The notes beneath the pieces are model-generated. The model was not told the DNA's origin, made no database searches, and was given only the letters and a program-made list of their open reading frames with translations. This document shows, piece after piece, positions 1 through 9,438 of a stretch of DNA of 64,000 nt. Positions within the stretch are counted from its first letter, which is position 1. Each line of letters starts with the position of its first letter. The DNA is from Trujillonella endophytica. Its GTDB lineage: Bacteria > Actinomycetota > Actinomycetes > Mycobacteriales > Geodermatophilaceae. The stretch covers positions 1 through 64,000 of the forward strand of contig NZ_FOEE01000011.1 of assembly GCF_900110555.1 (NCBI RefSeq). Reading direction: 5' to 3'. Both the position numbers and the translations under genes were made by a program.

Positions 1-1418
1 GTCGCCGTCTGCTCCTCCACCGCGCTGGCGATGGTGGTCTGCCGGTCGGAGATCTGGGCGACGATCTGGGAGATCTCCCCGATCGCCGCGACCGCCGCGG
101 TGGTGTCGCCCTGGATGGCCTGCACCCGGCGCGCGATGTCCTCCGTGGCCTTCGCCGTCTCCTGCGCCAGCTCCTTGACCTCGTTGGCCACCACGGCGAA
201 GCCCTTGCCGGCCTCCCCGGCCCGCGCCGCCTCGATCGTGGCGTTCAGCGCCAGCAGGTTCGTCTGCTCCGCGATGCTCGTGATCACCTTCACGACGTTG
301 CCGATCTCCGCCGAGGACTCGCCCAGCTTGTTCACCGTCGCCGTCGTCGCCTCGGCCGCGCTCACCGCGCGCATGGCCACCTCGGAGGCCTCGGCCGCGT
401 TCTGCGAGATCTCCCGGATCGACGCGCCCATCTGCTCCGCACCGGCGGCGACCGTCGCGACGCTGCGCGACACCTCCTCGGCCGCGTCGGAGACGACCCC
501 GGACTGCGCGGAGGTCTCCTCCGCCGACGCCGAGATCTGCGCCGACGTCGCCGACAGCTCCTCCGACGACGCCGCGACCGCGGTCGCCGAAGCCGCGACG
601 CCGGCCATGACCTGCCGGAGGCCCGCCTGCGCGCTGTCGAGGGCGGCGGCCATCTGGCCCACCTCGTCGCGGGACGTCACCCCGGTGGCGACGGTGAGGT
701 CGCCGACGGCCAGGGCGTCGAGCGCGCGCTTCACCTGCGTCACCGGGCGGGTGATCGACCGCATCGTCAGCAGGCTCACCCCGCCGATGACGAGCAGACC
801 CACCAGCGCGATCACCAGGCTCACCAGCTGCGACTGCGCGATGGCGTCGTCGAGCCTCGTCCGGGCCTGCTCGCTCTCCGCCGCCAGCGCGTCCTTCGCC
901 TCGCCCACCGCGCCGTCGGTGAGGTCGTTGGCGATCTGGATCTCCTCCCAACGGACGCGGGCGGCAGCCTGGTCGGCCACCGCGAGGTTCACGAACGCGG
1001 TGATCGCGTCGGTGTAGGCGCCGTAGCTCTGCCCCAGGCCGGCGACGGCCTCGGCGCTCTGCCCGGTGAGCTCGATGTCCTGCAGCTCTGCCAGGAGGGC
1101 CTGCGGGGTGGCGATGTCCTCGGCCAGCTCCTCGAGCTGGCCGGCCGGGTCGGGCCGGACCGTGGCCTTGTACCCGTCGACCTTCAGCTCGCTGGCGCGG
1201 GTGTCCAGCTGCAGCACCAGCGCCTGGGCCTCCTCGAGGACCACGAGGTCATCGGCGGCCTGACGCACGCTGGAGTTGCCGACCAGCATGGACCCGAGCA
1301 TGCCGCCGCTGGCGAGGACGACGGTCCCGGTGAGGATCGCGAACTTCACGGCGAGGGGGCGGTCGGCGAACCACCCGGCGGACCGGCCGGGGGGAGGTGC
1401 GGGGGCGGTGGTGGACAC
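1..1418 (-). CDS. Methyl-accepting chemotaxis protein, 3' end cut by window edge
   Basis: Membrane chemoreceptor that relays a ligand signal to CheA/CheW. Translating the minus strand from the GTG at 1418 gives an open frame to base 1 (about 472 residues) without a stop, so the C-terminus lies outside the window. A first membrane helix (about residues 23-45) is followed by a helical ligand-binding domain of about 150 residues, a second membrane helix (about 195-216), a HAMP region and a signalling hairpin. The hairpin tip reads [19 protein letters not shown], then [11 protein letters not shown], near residue 380-412, which is diagnostic of MCPs. The start was chosen because GGAG lies 6 nt upstream; an in-frame ATG at 1463 is the alternative. 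The sensor domain is of the four-helix type by appearance, but its ligand is unknown. No che genes are visible in the window. Confidence 0.93.
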   Translation of the reverse strand, partial: MSTTAPAPPPGRSAGWFADRPLAVKFAILTGTVVLASGGMLGSMLVGNSSVRQAADDLVVLEEAQALVLQLDTRASELKVDGYKATVRPDPAGQLEELAEDIATPQALLAELQDIELTGQSAEAVAGLGQSYGAYTDAITAFVNLAVADQAAARVRWEEIQIANDLTDGAVGEAKDALAAESEQARTRLDDAIAQSQLVSLVIALVGLLVIGGVSLLTMRSITRPVTQVKRALDALAVGDLTVATGVTSRDEVGQMAAALDSAQAGLRQVMAGVAASATAVAASSEELSATSAQISASAEETSAQSGVVSDAAEEVSRSVATVAAGAEQMGASIREISQNAAEASEVAMRAVSAAEATTATVNKLGESSAEIGNVVKVITSIAEQTNLLALNATIEAARAGEAGKGFAVVANEVKELAQETAKATEDIARRVQAIQGDTTAAVAAIGEISQIVAQISDRQTTIASAVEEQTA

Positions 1419-1564
1419 GGGGGCTCCAGGGAGAGCGGGGACGGCGGGTGCGAGCGACGCCATCGTTGGGCCCGCTCCACGCCCGCCGACGCTCCCACGC
1501 CCGTCAGTGACGCAATTGTCGCCGGACCCCGAGGTCACAGGCGACAGCGGTGTCGACCTGTCGA

Positions 1565-1586
1565 TGCGCGCCGCGCGCGGCGCGCA
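1565..1586. terminator. Perfect 22-bp GC palindrome downstream of otsB
   Basis: A perfect palindrome centred on GCGCGC lies between the otsB stop (1620) and the chemoreceptor start (1418). It is well placed to form the terminator hairpin of the minus-strand otsA-otsB operon. No T-run follows, as is common for terminators in very GC-rich actinobacteria. Confidence 0.45.
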
Positions 1587-1619
1587 CACCCCGCTCCGGG
1601 GGGCCGTCCGGGCGGCGGG

Positions 1620-2375
1620 TCAGCCCCGGGTGCTGGTCAGCGCCTCGTCGAGGGCGACCAGGAGCGAGATCGCCGCGGTCGGGTCGGCCACCCGGGCGGT
1701 GGCCCGCGTGTCGCCGGGACCGACCTTGACCCCCAGGTCGTGCGGGCGGAGGACGGCGAAGGCGTCCTCGTCGGTGAGGTCGTCGCCGAGGTAGAGCACG
1801 CACGCGGCGCCCAGGTCGTCGCGCAGCCGGCACAGGGCGCTGCCCTTGTCGGCGTCGGTGACGGCGAGTTCGAGCACGTCCTTGCCCGGCTTGAGGGTGA
1901 GCTCCGGATCGGCCTGCTCACGGGCCCGGGCCAGCAGCGCGGCCGCCGCGGTCCGGTCGGTGACCTGCCGGACGTGCACCGCGACGCTGGCCGGCTTGAC
2001 CTCCAGCCGCGCGGCCGGCGTGCCGTCGACCAGCGGGGCCAGCCGGGCGGCGAGGGCGTCGCGGCGCCGGGCGGCCTCCGGGCCGATCGGCCCGTCGAAC
2101 TCCGCGCCGTGGCTGCCCACCCACCGGTACGGGCCGGTGAGCCCGCTGGTGCGGCGCAGGTCGTCGACGCCGCGTCCGCTCACCAGGGCCACCGTGACGC
2201 CGTCGCGGGTCGCCAGCCGGGCGAGCACCTCGGCGACGCCGGGCTCGGGCACCGCGGCCGACGGGTCGTCGCGGAGCCGGGCGAGGACGCCGTCGTAGTC
2301 GCAGGCGATCAGGAGCGGGCGGCGCGCGGCCAGGCGGGGGAGCGCGGCGACGAGGTCAGCGGGGAGCACGGTCAC
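1620..2375 (-). CDS. otsB: Trehalose-6-phosphate phosphatase
   Basis: Removes the phosphate from trehalose-6-phosphate, the second step of OtsA/OtsB trehalose synthesis in the cytoplasm. The 251-residue protein is a HAD hydrolase: the nucleophile motif CDYDGVLA is near residue 30, the SGR motif (VALVSGRGVDDL) near 63, GSHGAEFDGP near 85, the conserved Lys in LKPGKDVLEL and the acidic motif LGDDLTDEDAF near 200. Length is normal for the family. The start is the GTG at 2375, whose GTGA overlaps the stop of otsA by 4 nt, so the two are translationally coupled. Trehalose is a standard stress protectant in actinobacteria, which fits the nearby NAGGN genes. Confidence 0.95.
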   Translation of the reverse strand: MTVLPADLVAALPRLAARRPLLIACDYDGVLARLRDDPSAAVPEPGVAEVLARLATRDGVTVALVSGRGVDDLRRTSGLTGPYRWVGSHGAEFDGPIGPEAARRRDALAARLAPLVDGTPAARLEVKPASVAVHVRQVTDRTAAAALLARAREQADPELTLKPGKDVLELAVTDADKGSALCRLRDDLGAACVLYLGDDLTDEDAFAVLRPHDLGVKVGPGDTRATARVADPTAAISLLVALDEALTSTRG

Positions 2376-3787
2376 GCCTGGGCCTTCAGAGCCGCGAAGA
2401 AGGAGCTCGCCCAGTGGTCGAGGTCGTTCTTGAACAGGTGCCGTCGCATGGCGCGCATCCGCTTGGCGCTCTCCTCCGGCTCGACCCGCAGGGCCCGGAG
2501 CAGCTGCGCCTTCAGCCCGGCGATGTCGTGCGGGTTGACCAGGAACGCCTGCTTGAGCTCCGCCGCGGCCCCGGCGAACTCCGAGAGCACCAGGGCGCCG
2601 CCCAGGTCGCCCCGCGCGGCCACGTACTCCTTGGCCACGAGGTTCATGCCGTCGCGGTACGGCGTCACCAGCATGACGTCGGCGGCGCGGTAGAGCGCCA
2701 CGAGCTCCTCGCGGGGCACGGACTGGTTGATGTAGTGCACCGCCGGGCCGCCGAGCGTGCCGAAGATGCCGTTGATGTGGCCGACCTGCTGCTCGATCGT
2801 CTCCCGCATGTGCACGTAGTGCTCGACGCGCTCGCGGCTGGGGGTGGCGACCTGCACGAAGACCGTGGACGGCGCCTCGACGACGCCGTCCTCCAGCAGC
2901 TCCTGGAGAGCGTTGAGCCGGACGGCGATGCCCTTGGTGTAGTCCAGCCGGTCGACGCCGAGGATGATTCGGTCCGGGTCGCCGAGCTCCTTGCGGATCT
3001 CCGCCGCGCGGGACACCACCTCGGGAGAGCTCGCGAGCCCGTCGAAGGCCTCGGCGTCGATCGAGATCGGGAACGCCCGCGCCGTCACCGTCCGCCCGTC
3101 GTACTGGATGAACTCCTTGCGGGTGGGCAGGTCGTGCAGCCGGCGGGCCAGCTGCACGAAGTTGCTCGCGGCGCTCGGCATCTGGAAGCCGACCAGGTCG
3201 GCCCCGAGCAGGCCCTCCACGATCGCCGACCGCCAGGGCAGCTGGGTGAACAGCTCGTAGGGCGGGAACGGGATGTGCAAGAAGAAGCCGATCGTCAGGT
3301 CCGGACGACGCTGGCGCAGCATCGCCGGCACCAGCTGAAGCTGGTAGTCGTGCACCCACACGATCGCGCCCTCGCCGGCGACCTCGGCGGCGCGGTCGGC
3401 GAACCGCTTGTTGACCTGCACGTACGTGTCCCACCACGTGCGGTGGTACTCGGGCTTCTCGACGACGTCGTGGTACAGCGGCCACAGCGAGGCGTTCGAC
3501 ATGCCCTCGTAGTAGCGGTCGACCTCCTCCTCGCTGAGCTCGACCGGGATCAGCGACATGCCGCCGGACTCGAAGGGCTCCGGCGCCTGCCCGGCGTCGC
3601 CCGACCAGCCGACCCATGCGCCGCCGCGGCCGGCCACGAAGGGCTCGAGCGCGGTGACGAGGCCACCGGGGCTGCGCTGCCAGCGGGTGGTCCCGTCGGG
3701 GTCGGTGACCCGGTCCACGGGGAGCCGGTTGGCCACGACGACCACCGGGCTCTCCGCCCGCATCTGGTGCTCCGCAGTGTCGGCCAT
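2372..3787 (-). CDS. otsA: Alpha,alpha-trehalose-phosphate synthase (GT20)
   Basis: Joins an activated glucose (UDP- or GDP-glucose) to glucose-6-phosphate to make trehalose-6-phosphate. The 471-residue GT20 protein shows ANRLPVDRV at the N-terminus, the N-terminal loop SPGGLVTALEP, WVHDYQLQLVPAML, the IGFFLHIPFPP motif, GVDRLDYTKGI and the C-terminal TPYRDGMNLVAKEYVA. All are hallmarks of active OtsA. The ATG at 3787 gives the standard N-terminus. It is the first gene of the otsA-otsB operon and overlaps otsB by 4 nt. Together with ngg-asnO a few kilobases away it forms a compatible-solute neighbourhood. Confidence 0.97.
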   Translation of the reverse strand: MADTAEHQMRAESPVVVVANRLPVDRVTDPDGTTRWQRSPGGLVTALEPFVAGRGGAWVGWSGDAGQAPEPFESGGMSLIPVELSEEEVDRYYEGMSNASLWPLYHDVVEKPEYHRTWWDTYVQVNKRFADRAAEVAGEGAIVWVHDYQLQLVPAMLRQRRPDLTIGFFLHIPFPPYELFTQLPWRSAIVEGLLGADLVGFQMPSAASNFVQLARRLHDLPTRKEFIQYDGRTVTARAFPISIDAEAFDGLASSPEVVSRAAEIRKELGDPDRIILGVDRLDYTKGIAVRLNALQELLEDGVVEAPSTVFVQVATPSRERVEHYVHMRETIEQQVGHINGIFGTLGGPAVHYINQSVPREELVALYRAADVMLVTPYRDGMNLVAKEYVAARGDLGGALVLSEFAGAAAELKQAFLVNPHDIAGLKAQLLRALRVEPEESAKRMRAMRRHLFKNDLDHWASSFFAALKAQA

Positions 3788-3818
3788 ACCGCCTGCGACC
3801 CTACCGACCCGACGGCGG

Positions 3819-4178
3819 TCAGAAACCGGCGGCCACCGCGTAGCCGGCAGCGGCCGCTCCGAGACCGAGGACCAGCGTGGCGCCCAGGTAGGCGCAGAGC
3901 CGGCCGACGGCGCGCTGCTCGCCCAGCCCGACGAGCTCGGCGCCCAGGGTGGAGAACGTCGTCAGCGTGCCGCAGAAGCCCGTACCGACCAGCGCCACCA
4001 GCCCGGCGGGGACGTCCTGCGCGCCGAGCAGCAGCCCGAGCAGCAGCGACCCGGCGACGTTGACCGCGAGGGTGCCCAACACGCTGCCCGGGCCGCGCCG
4101 GGCGGTGGCCACCCGCTCGGCGAGCAGCCGCAGCGGCGCCCCGGCCAGCGCGCCGAGCACGACCAGCACCCCCGTCAT
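3819..4178 (-). CDS. crcB: CrcB/FluC fluoride channel subunit 1
   Basis: Small membrane protein of the Fluc fluoride-exporter family. The 119-residue protein has four hydrophobic segments and the signature GFCGTLTTFSTL (about residues 68-79), which contains the pore-lining Phe and the TTFS helix break. The start at 4178 forms an ATGA overlap with the stop of the upstream paralogue. Two adjacent, non-identical crcB genes usually encode the two halves of a heterodimeric channel, whereas single genes form homodimers; that stoichiometry is inferred here. No fluoride riboswitch consensus was seen upstream of the pair. Confidence 0.93.
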   Translation of the reverse strand: MTGVLVVLGALAGAPLRLLAERVATARRGPGSVLGTLAVNVAGSLLLGLLLGAQDVPAGLVALVGTGFCGTLTTFSTLGAELVGLGEQRAVGRLCAYLGATLVLGLGAAAAGYAVAAGF

Positions 4179-4567
4179 GCGGTCGCCCGCGAGATGCTCG
4201 TGGCGCGCCGCCCCAGCCACAGCCCGGTCGCCGCCGCCAGCACCCCGCCGGCCACCGAGGCGAGGACGTACCCCGCGGCCAGGCCCGCCGCGCCGTCGTC
4301 CGCCAGCCGGACGACGTCCACGGCGAAGGCCGAGTACGTCGTGTAGCCGCCGAGCACGCCGGTGGCGAGCAGCGGGCGCAGCCAGGTGCGCTCCGGGAAC
4401 CGGGGGAGGAGCGCGCCCAGGAGGACGCCGATCAGCAGGCAGCCGGAGAGGTTGACCAGCAGCGTCGCCCACGGCCAGTCGCCGGCGGGGGAGGGGAGCG
4501 CGGAGCTCACGCCCCAGCGGGCGAGCGCGCCGAGAGCGCCGCCGACCGCGGCCCACACGTACGCCAC
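4175..4567 (-). CDS. crcB: CrcB/FluC fluoride channel subunit 2
   Basis: Second member of the tandem fluoride-channel pair (130 residues, four membrane segments). It begins AAVGGALGALARWGVSS, the typical FluC N-terminus with the conserved Arg, and carries GVLGGYTTYSAF, the equivalent of the GFCGTLTTFSTL signature, with Tyr where its partner has Phe. The GTG start at 4567 is preceded by GGGGGAGG. It overlaps its partner by 4 nt (ATGA), so the two should be made in fixed ratio. The Phe/Tyr divergence supports a heterodimer with non-equivalent pores, which is inference. Confidence 0.93.
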   Translation of the reverse strand: MAYVWAAVGGALGALARWGVSSALPSPAGDWPWATLLVNLSGCLLIGVLLGALLPRFPERTWLRPLLATGVLGGYTTYSAFAVDVVRLADDGAAGLAAGYVLASVAGGVLAAATGLWLGRRATSISRATA

Positions 4568-4584
4568 TCGACCTCCCCCGTGTC

Positions 4585-4645
4585 AGGCATCGGAAGCTCT
4601 CCGCACGTCTCCGGGCCGGAGACGCGGGCACAGCTTCCTATGCCT
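4585..4645. repeat. Dispersed palindromic element, copy 1 (61 bp)
   Basis: An imperfect palindrome beginning AGGCATCGGAAGCT and ending AGCTTCCTATGCCT, with a nested inner stem (CGTCTCCGG against CCGGAGACG). Its reverse complement matches 21781-21840 at about 80% of positions, including GGCATAGGAAGCT near one end. Here it lies between ngg (stop at 4664) and the crcB pair (start 4567), so it could terminate ngg transcription. Confidence 0.8.
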
Positions 4646-4663
4646 CGCGCCGGCGGCCGGAGT

Positions 4664-6421
4664 TCACCGGCGGCGGGTCTCGGGGAACAGGAGGTCGACG
4701 AAGCGCTCGGCGGTCGGCTGCGGCTCGTGGTTGGCCAGCCCCGGGCGCTCGTTGGCCTCGATGAACACGTAGTCGGGGCCGTCGACGGCGGGCACGAGGA
4801 AGTCGATGCCGGTCACCGGGATGCCCAGCGCCTCGGCCGCGCGCACCGCCGCCTCGGCGATGTCCGGGTGGAGACGGTCGGTGACGTCCTCGATGGTGCC
4901 GCCGGTGTGCAGGTTCGCCGTCCGCCGGACCGGGACGCGCTCCCCGTTGGGCGGGACGTCGTCCATCCCGTAGCCGGCCTCGGCGACCACCTCCGCGGTG
5001 GTGTCGTCCAGCGGGATGCGCGACTCGCCGCCGGTCGCCCGCTCGCGCCGCCGGGAGGTGGAGCGGACGAGGTCGGCCACCGCGTGCCGGCCGTCGCCGA
5101 TGACCTCGGCCGGGCGCCGCACGGCCGCGGCGACGACCTGCCGGTCGATGACGACGACGCGCAGGTCCTCCCCGGGCACGAGCTCCTCGACGAGCACGTC
5201 GGGGCAGAACTGCAGGGCGAGGGCGACCGCGCGCTCGAGCCCCGCGTCGTCGGTCACCCCGACGGTGATCCCCCGCCCCTGCTCGCCGCGGGCCGGCTTG
5301 ACGACGACCGCCCCGACGTCGGCCAGCAGGGCACGCGCCTCCTCGAGGTCGCCGCCGGCCGCCAGGGCACCCCGGGCCACCCGCACGCCGGCGCGGCGCA
5401 TGATCCGGCGGGTCACCCGCTTGTCGTCGCAGCGGCTCAGGGCCACCGCGGTGGTGAACTCCGACAGCGACTCGCGGGTCAGCACCGACCGGCCGCCGAG
5501 CGTCAGGCGCATCTCGCCCCACTCGGCGTCGGTCACCTCCACCCGGATGCCGCGGCGCAGGGCCTCCTCGGCGATGATCGCGGCGTAGGGGTTGAGCCGT
5601 TCCAGGCCGGGCGGCCGCGAGGCGAACAGCGGTGTGTTGATCGGGTTCTTGCTCTTCACGCAGACGGCGGCCACCCGGGTGAAGCCGAGCTTGCGGTACA
5701 GCGTGATCGCCGGCTTGTTGTCGTGCATCACCGAGAGGTCCAGGTAGGACCGGCCGCGGGCGACGTACCGCTCGGCGAGCACCCGCACCAGGGCCTCGCC
5801 CGTGCCGGGCGGGGCGTCCTGCTTGTCCGCCACGAGGCACCACAGGCTGGTGCCGCCCTCCGGATCCCCGAACGCGAGCGCGTGGTCCACCCCGGTCACG
5901 GTGCCGACGATCTTGCGGGTGCGGGTGTCCTCGGCGACGAGGTAGGTGAAGGTGCGGGTGCGGTGGTTGGCCCACATCAGCGCGGGGTCCGAGGCCACCA
6001 TCCCGTTGCGGGCGTAGAGGTCGTCGATGAGCTCCATCTCCGCGTGCGAGGTCACCGTGCGCACGAAGACCCCGCGGATGACGTCGGGGCGCGGCCGGTA
6101 GCGGTGCAGGTCGAGACGGTAGATGAGCGACGGGTCGATGAAGAGCTCGTCGGGCGCCATCCCGACCAGCACCTGCGGGTCCCGCGGGTAGACGCAGATG
6201 TCGCGCCGTCCGGTCGCCTCCGCGCGCAGCGCGCTGACGATGCCCTCCAGCTCGCGGAACGTCTGGCCGAACACGAGCCGGCCCCAGCCCAGGTCCAGGA
6301 CGACGTCGCTGGCCATGCCCTCCCGCTCACGGGCCGACGGCTCGTGCCAGGAGCGGCTGGTCAGGTCCGGCGTGGAGGCGACGGGGGGACGGCGGCGGTG
6401 GCCCGCGAGCCGGGGAGACAC
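4664..6421 (-). CDS. ngg: N-acetylglutaminylglutamine synthetase (GNAT-ATP-grasp fusion)
   Basis: Makes the dipeptide precursor of N-acetylglutaminylglutamine amide (NAGGN), an osmoprotectant described in Sinorhizobium and Pseudomonas. The 585-residue protein fuses two enzymes. The N-terminal half is a GNAT acetyltransferase (about 110-270; LDLSVMHDNKPAITLYRKLG). The C-terminal half is an ATP-grasp ligase (about 300-585) with VVVKPARGEQGRGITVGV, QFCPDVLVEELVPGEDLRV and a terminal IEANERPGLANHEP metal-binding motif. The GTG at 6421 is preceded by AGAGGGGA; a later ATG (MASDVVLDLG, about residue 36) is an alternative start. It follows asnO by 13 nt, so the two form an operon. The M42 peptidase that often completes this trio is not present. 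Confidence 0.92.
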   Translation of the reverse strand: MSPRLAGHRRRPPVASTPDLTSRSWHEPSAREREGMASDVVLDLGWGRLVFGQTFRELEGIVSALRAEATGRRDICVYPRDPQVLVGMAPDELFIDPSLIYRLDLHRYRPRPDVIRGVFVRTVTSHAEMELIDDLYARNGMVASDPALMWANHRTRTFTYLVAEDTRTRKIVGTVTGVDHALAFGDPEGGTSLWCLVADKQDAPPGTGEALVRVLAERYVARGRSYLDLSVMHDNKPAITLYRKLGFTRVAAVCVKSKNPINTPLFASRPPGLERLNPYAAIIAEEALRRGIRVEVTDAEWGEMRLTLGGRSVLTRESLSEFTTAVALSRCDDKRVTRRIMRRAGVRVARGALAAGGDLEEARALLADVGAVVVKPARGEQGRGITVGVTDDAGLERAVALALQFCPDVLVEELVPGEDLRVVVIDRQVVAAAVRRPAEVIGDGRHAVADLVRSTSRRRERATGGESRIPLDDTTAEVVAEAGYGMDDVPPNGERVPVRRTANLHTGGTIEDVTDRLHPDIAEAAVRAAEALGIPVTGIDFLVPAVDGPDYVFIEANERPGLANHEPQPTAERFVDLLFPETRRR

Positions 6422-6434
6422 GGCCGGTCCCCTC

Positions 6435-8216
6435 TCAGACCCCGTGGTTCTGCAGCCACAGCTCCAGCAGCCCCAGCTGCCAGAGCTTGTTGCCGCGCAA
6501 CGGCGTGAGCTCGCCGTTGGGGTCGGCGAGCAGGCCCGCCACGTACTCGGGCCGGAACAGCCCCCGCTCGCGGGCCGCGTCGCTGCTGAGCGCGTCGCGG
6601 ACCAGCCCGAGGACCTTGCCCTCGAGGTGGGTGATGGCCGGCACCGGGAAGTAGCCCTTGGGCCGGTCGATGACCTCCGGCGGGATGATCCGCCGTCCGA
6701 TCGCCTTGAGCACGCCCTTGCCGCCGTCGGCGAGCTTGAGCTCCGGCGGGCACGCGGCGGCCAGCTCGACGAGGTCGTGGTCCAGGAACGGCACCCGGGC
6801 CTCCAGGCCCCAGGCCATGCTCATGTTGTCCACCCGCTTGACCGGGTCGTCGACGAGCATGATCTCGCTGTCCAGGCGCAGCCCGGCGTCCACGGCGGTC
6901 CGGGCGCCCGGAGCGGACATGTGCCGGCGGACGAACTCCAGGCTGGGGTCGGAGTCCAGGGCGTACCGGTCGGAGACCACCGCCCGCATCTGCCGGTGGT
7001 CGCGGTCGAAGAACGCCCGCGCGTACCGCTCCACGGCCTCCTCGCGCTCGACCCCGGCCAGGGGTGGGTACCAGTGGTAGCCGGCGAACACCTCGTCGGC
7101 GCCCTGGCCGGACTGCACCACGCGGATGGACTCGCTGACCCGCTCCGACAGCAGGTCGAAGGCCACGACGTCGTGGCTGACCATCGGCTCGGCCATGGCG
7201 CCGATCGCGTGGCCGAGCGCGCCGGCCAGCTCGTCCGAGCCGACCCGGATGCGGTGGTGATCGGTGGCGAACCGCTCGGCGATGACGTCGGAGTACTGGA
7301 ACTCGTCGCCCTCGCGGCCGCCGACGGACTCGAAGCCGATGCTGAACGTGGACAGGCCGGTCTGGCCCTCGTCGGCGAGCAGGCCGACGATGAGGCTGGA
7401 GTCCAGCCCACCGGAGAGCAGGACCCCGACCGGGATGTCGGCCACGAGCCGGCGGCGGACGGCGACCCGCAGCGCCTCCTCGATCGCGTCCTCCCAGTCG
7501 CGGGAGGACCAGTTCGCGTGCTCCGCGCGCCGCTCGTAGGTCGGCGCCCAGTACCGGTGCTCCCGGCTCGTGCCGTCGGCCTCCACCACCCGCACGGTGG
7601 CCGGGGGGAGCTTGCGCACGCCGTTGAGGATGGTCCGGGGCGCCGGGACGACGGCGTGCCAGCTCAGGTAGTGGTGCAGGGCGACGGGGTCGATCGAGGT
7701 GTCGACGTCGCCCGCGCGGAGCAGGGCCGGCAGGGTCGAGGCGAAGCGCAGCCGGCCCGGGGTCTCGGCCAGGTAGAGCGGCTTGATGCCGAGGCGGTCG
7801 CGGGCCAGCACGACCCGGCCGGTGTCGCGCTCGTGGATGGCGAACACGAACATGCCGTGCAGGTGGTCCACGACGTCGGTGCCCCAGTGGTGGTAGCCCT
7901 TGAGGATCACCTCGGTGTCGCTGGTGGAGAAGAACCGGTAGCCGTGGCCCTCCAGCTCGGCCCGCAGCTCCCGGTAGTCGTAGATGCAGCCGTTGAAGAC
8001 CGCCGTCAGGCCGAGTTCGTTGTCGACCATCGGCTGGCCGCCGGCCGCGGACAGGTCGATGACCGAGAGCCGGCGGTGCCCGAAGGCCACCCGCCCCGCG
8101 CTCCACATGCCCTGCCCGTCGGGCCCGCGGGGGACCAGCTGGTCGACCATCCGCCCGACGGCGGTGATGTCGGCGAGGGTGCCGTCGAACCGGATCTCGC
8201 CGGAGAGGCCGCACAT
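6435..8216 (-). CDS. asnO: N-acetylglutaminylglutamine amidotransferase (AsnB-like)
   Basis: Glutamine-dependent amidotransferase proposed to amidate the acylated Gln-Gln dipeptide to give NAGGN. The 593-residue protein has a class II glutaminase domain whose catalytic Cys follows the initiator Met (MCGLSGEI), with RGPDGQG, FNGCIYDYRELR and the oxyanion/Gln-binding elements. A synthetase domain follows with the PP-loop VLLSGGLDSSLIVGLL and the SGQGADEVFAGYHWY region. The start must be at 8216 because Cys2 has to become the N-terminus. The adjacent ngg separates this from ordinary asparagine synthetases. Inference: osmotic or desiccation tolerance together with otsAB. Confidence 0.92.
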   Translation of the reverse strand: MCGLSGEIRFDGTLADITAVGRMVDQLVPRGPDGQGMWSAGRVAFGHRRLSVIDLSAAGGQPMVDNELGLTAVFNGCIYDYRELRAELEGHGYRFFSTSDTEVILKGYHHWGTDVVDHLHGMFVFAIHERDTGRVVLARDRLGIKPLYLAETPGRLRFASTLPALLRAGDVDTSIDPVALHHYLSWHAVVPAPRTILNGVRKLPPATVRVVEADGTSREHRYWAPTYERRAEHANWSSRDWEDAIEEALRVAVRRRLVADIPVGVLLSGGLDSSLIVGLLADEGQTGLSTFSIGFESVGGREGDEFQYSDVIAERFATDHHRIRVGSDELAGALGHAIGAMAEPMVSHDVVAFDLLSERVSESIRVVQSGQGADEVFAGYHWYPPLAGVEREEAVERYARAFFDRDHRQMRAVVSDRYALDSDPSLEFVRRHMSAPGARTAVDAGLRLDSEIMLVDDPVKRVDNMSMAWGLEARVPFLDHDLVELAAACPPELKLADGGKGVLKAIGRRIIPPEVIDRPKGYFPVPAITHLEGKVLGLVRDALSSDAARERGLFRPEYVAGLLADPNGELTPLRGNKLWQLGLLELWLQNHGV

Positions 8217-8288
8217 ACGAGTTGATCTAACTCCCGTGCACGATCTGCCGCGACCAGAGCCGGGCGCGTCGTGAGCGGTCTCACCCCC

Positions 8289-8302
8289 GTTCCACGTGGA
8301 AC
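8289..8302. promoter_or_regulatory. parS-like site 1
   Basis: Perfect palindrome GTTCCACGTGGAAC in the gap between asnO and the aldo/keto reductase. It matches the bacterial parS core (GTTTCACGTGAAAC type) in centre, symmetry and length. It is one of five such sites in the window. Confidence 0.75.
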
Positions 8303-8400
8303 GGACACGGGCCGGGCGAGGCGCCCGGTGGCCGCGCCCGCGCCGCGCGGCAGGGCCGGTCCCCGGTTGCCCGGGCCTGCCCCTGGGCACGGACGCCGCC

Positions 8401-9393
8401 ATGCGGATGCGCGAACTGGGAGCCCTGCAGGTGCCGGCCATGGGGCTGGGCTGCATGGGGATGAGCGAGTTCTACGGAACGGCGGACGAGGCCGAGGCCC
8501 TGCGGACGATCTCCCGCGCCCTCGACCTCGGCGTGACCTTCCTCGACACCGCCGACATGTACGGCCCGTTCACCAATGAGCGGCTGGTGGGCCGGGCGAT
8601 CGCCGGCCGCCGCGAGGAGGTCGTACTGGCCACCAAGTTCGGCAACGAGCGCGGCGAGGACGGCGCCCGGCTGGGCGTCAACGGCCGCCCGGAGTACGTG
8701 CACCGCGCGTGCGACGCCTCGCTGCAGCGGCTGGGCGTCGACGTGATCGACCTCTACTACCAGCACCGGGTCGACACCACGGTCCCCGTCGAGGAGACGT
8801 GGGGCGCCCTGCGCGAGCTGGTGGAGGCGGGCAAGGTGCGGTTCACCGGCATCTCGGAGGCCGCCCCGGAGACGATCCGGCGCGCGCACGCCGTCCAGCC
8901 GGTCACGGCGGTGCAGACCGAGTACTCGCTGTGGACCCGCGATCCGGAGGAGGACGGCGTCCTGGCCACCTGCGCCGAGCTCGGGATCGGCTTCGTGGCC
9001 TACTCGCCGGTCGGCCGCGGCTTCCTCACCGGGCGGATCCGCAGCCTCGACGACCTGGCGCCCGACGACTTCCGCCGGCACGACCCGCGCTTCCAGGGCG
9101 AGAACCTCGTCCGCAACCTGGAGCTGGTCGACCGGGTGCGGGAGATCGCCGGCGAGAAGGGCGTCACCGCGTCCCAGCTGGCCCTGGCGTGGGTCCTGGC
9201 GCAGGACGGGCGGGCGGGCTCCCCGACCGTCGTGCCGATCCCGGGTACGAAGCGGGTGAGCTACCTGGAGGAGAACGCCGCGGCGGCGGAGGTCTCGCTG
9301 ACCGACGCGGACCTGCGCCGGCTGGACGACGCCGCGCCGCGCGGGGCGACGGCGGGGGACCGGTACGCCGACATGTCCGGCGTGCACGTCTGA
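8401..9393 (+). CDS. Aldo/keto reductase
   Basis: NADPH-dependent oxidoreductase of the AKR superfamily (330 residues). It shows the family motifs in order: [34 protein letters not shown] with the catalytic Asp-Tyr, LATKFGN with the catalytic Lys, [13 protein letters not shown] with the catalytic His, [11 protein letters not shown], and the cofactor-binding [16 protein letters not shown]. The profile resembles the YdhF/YajO-type AKRs annotated as general aldehyde reductases; the substrate cannot be read from sequence. The ATG at 8401 was chosen because the family N-terminus (MRMRELG) starts there; the open frame extends upstream through the parS site with unlikely composition. It is convergent with the following methyltransferase. 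Confidence 0.92.
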   Translation: MRMRELGALQVPAMGLGCMGMSEFYGTADEAEALRTISRALDLGVTFLDTADMYGPFTNERLVGRAIAGRREEVVLATKFGNERGEDGARLGVNGRPEYVHRACDASLQRLGVDVIDLYYQHRVDTTVPVEETWGALRELVEAGKVRFTGISEAAPETIRRAHAVQPVTAVQTEYSLWTRDPEEDGVLATCAELGIGFVAYSPVGRGFLTGRIRSLDDLAPDDFRRHDPRFQGENLVRNLELVDRVREIAGEKGVTASQLALAWVLAQDGRAGSPTVVPIPGTKRVSYLEENAAAAEVSLTDADLRRLDDAAPRGATAGDRYADMSGVHV

Positions 9394-9438
9394 CCGCCCG
9401 GCGGCGGCCGGCCGGGCCCGGAGCCGGTCGTCCGCCGC

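Noticed and set aside
31-1017. Plus-strand frame of 328 residues at the window start
   Set aside because: It is the antisense of the chemoreceptor signalling domain, which is unmistakable on the minus strand.
4568-4663. Fluoride riboswitch upstream of the crcB pair
   Set aside because: The conserved fluoride-aptamer segments are absent; the structure there is the dispersed palindromic element.
6435-8216. Asparagine synthetase AsnB
   Set aside because: Overall similarity exists, but the operon partner is the GNAT-ATP-grasp synthetase specific to NAGGN.
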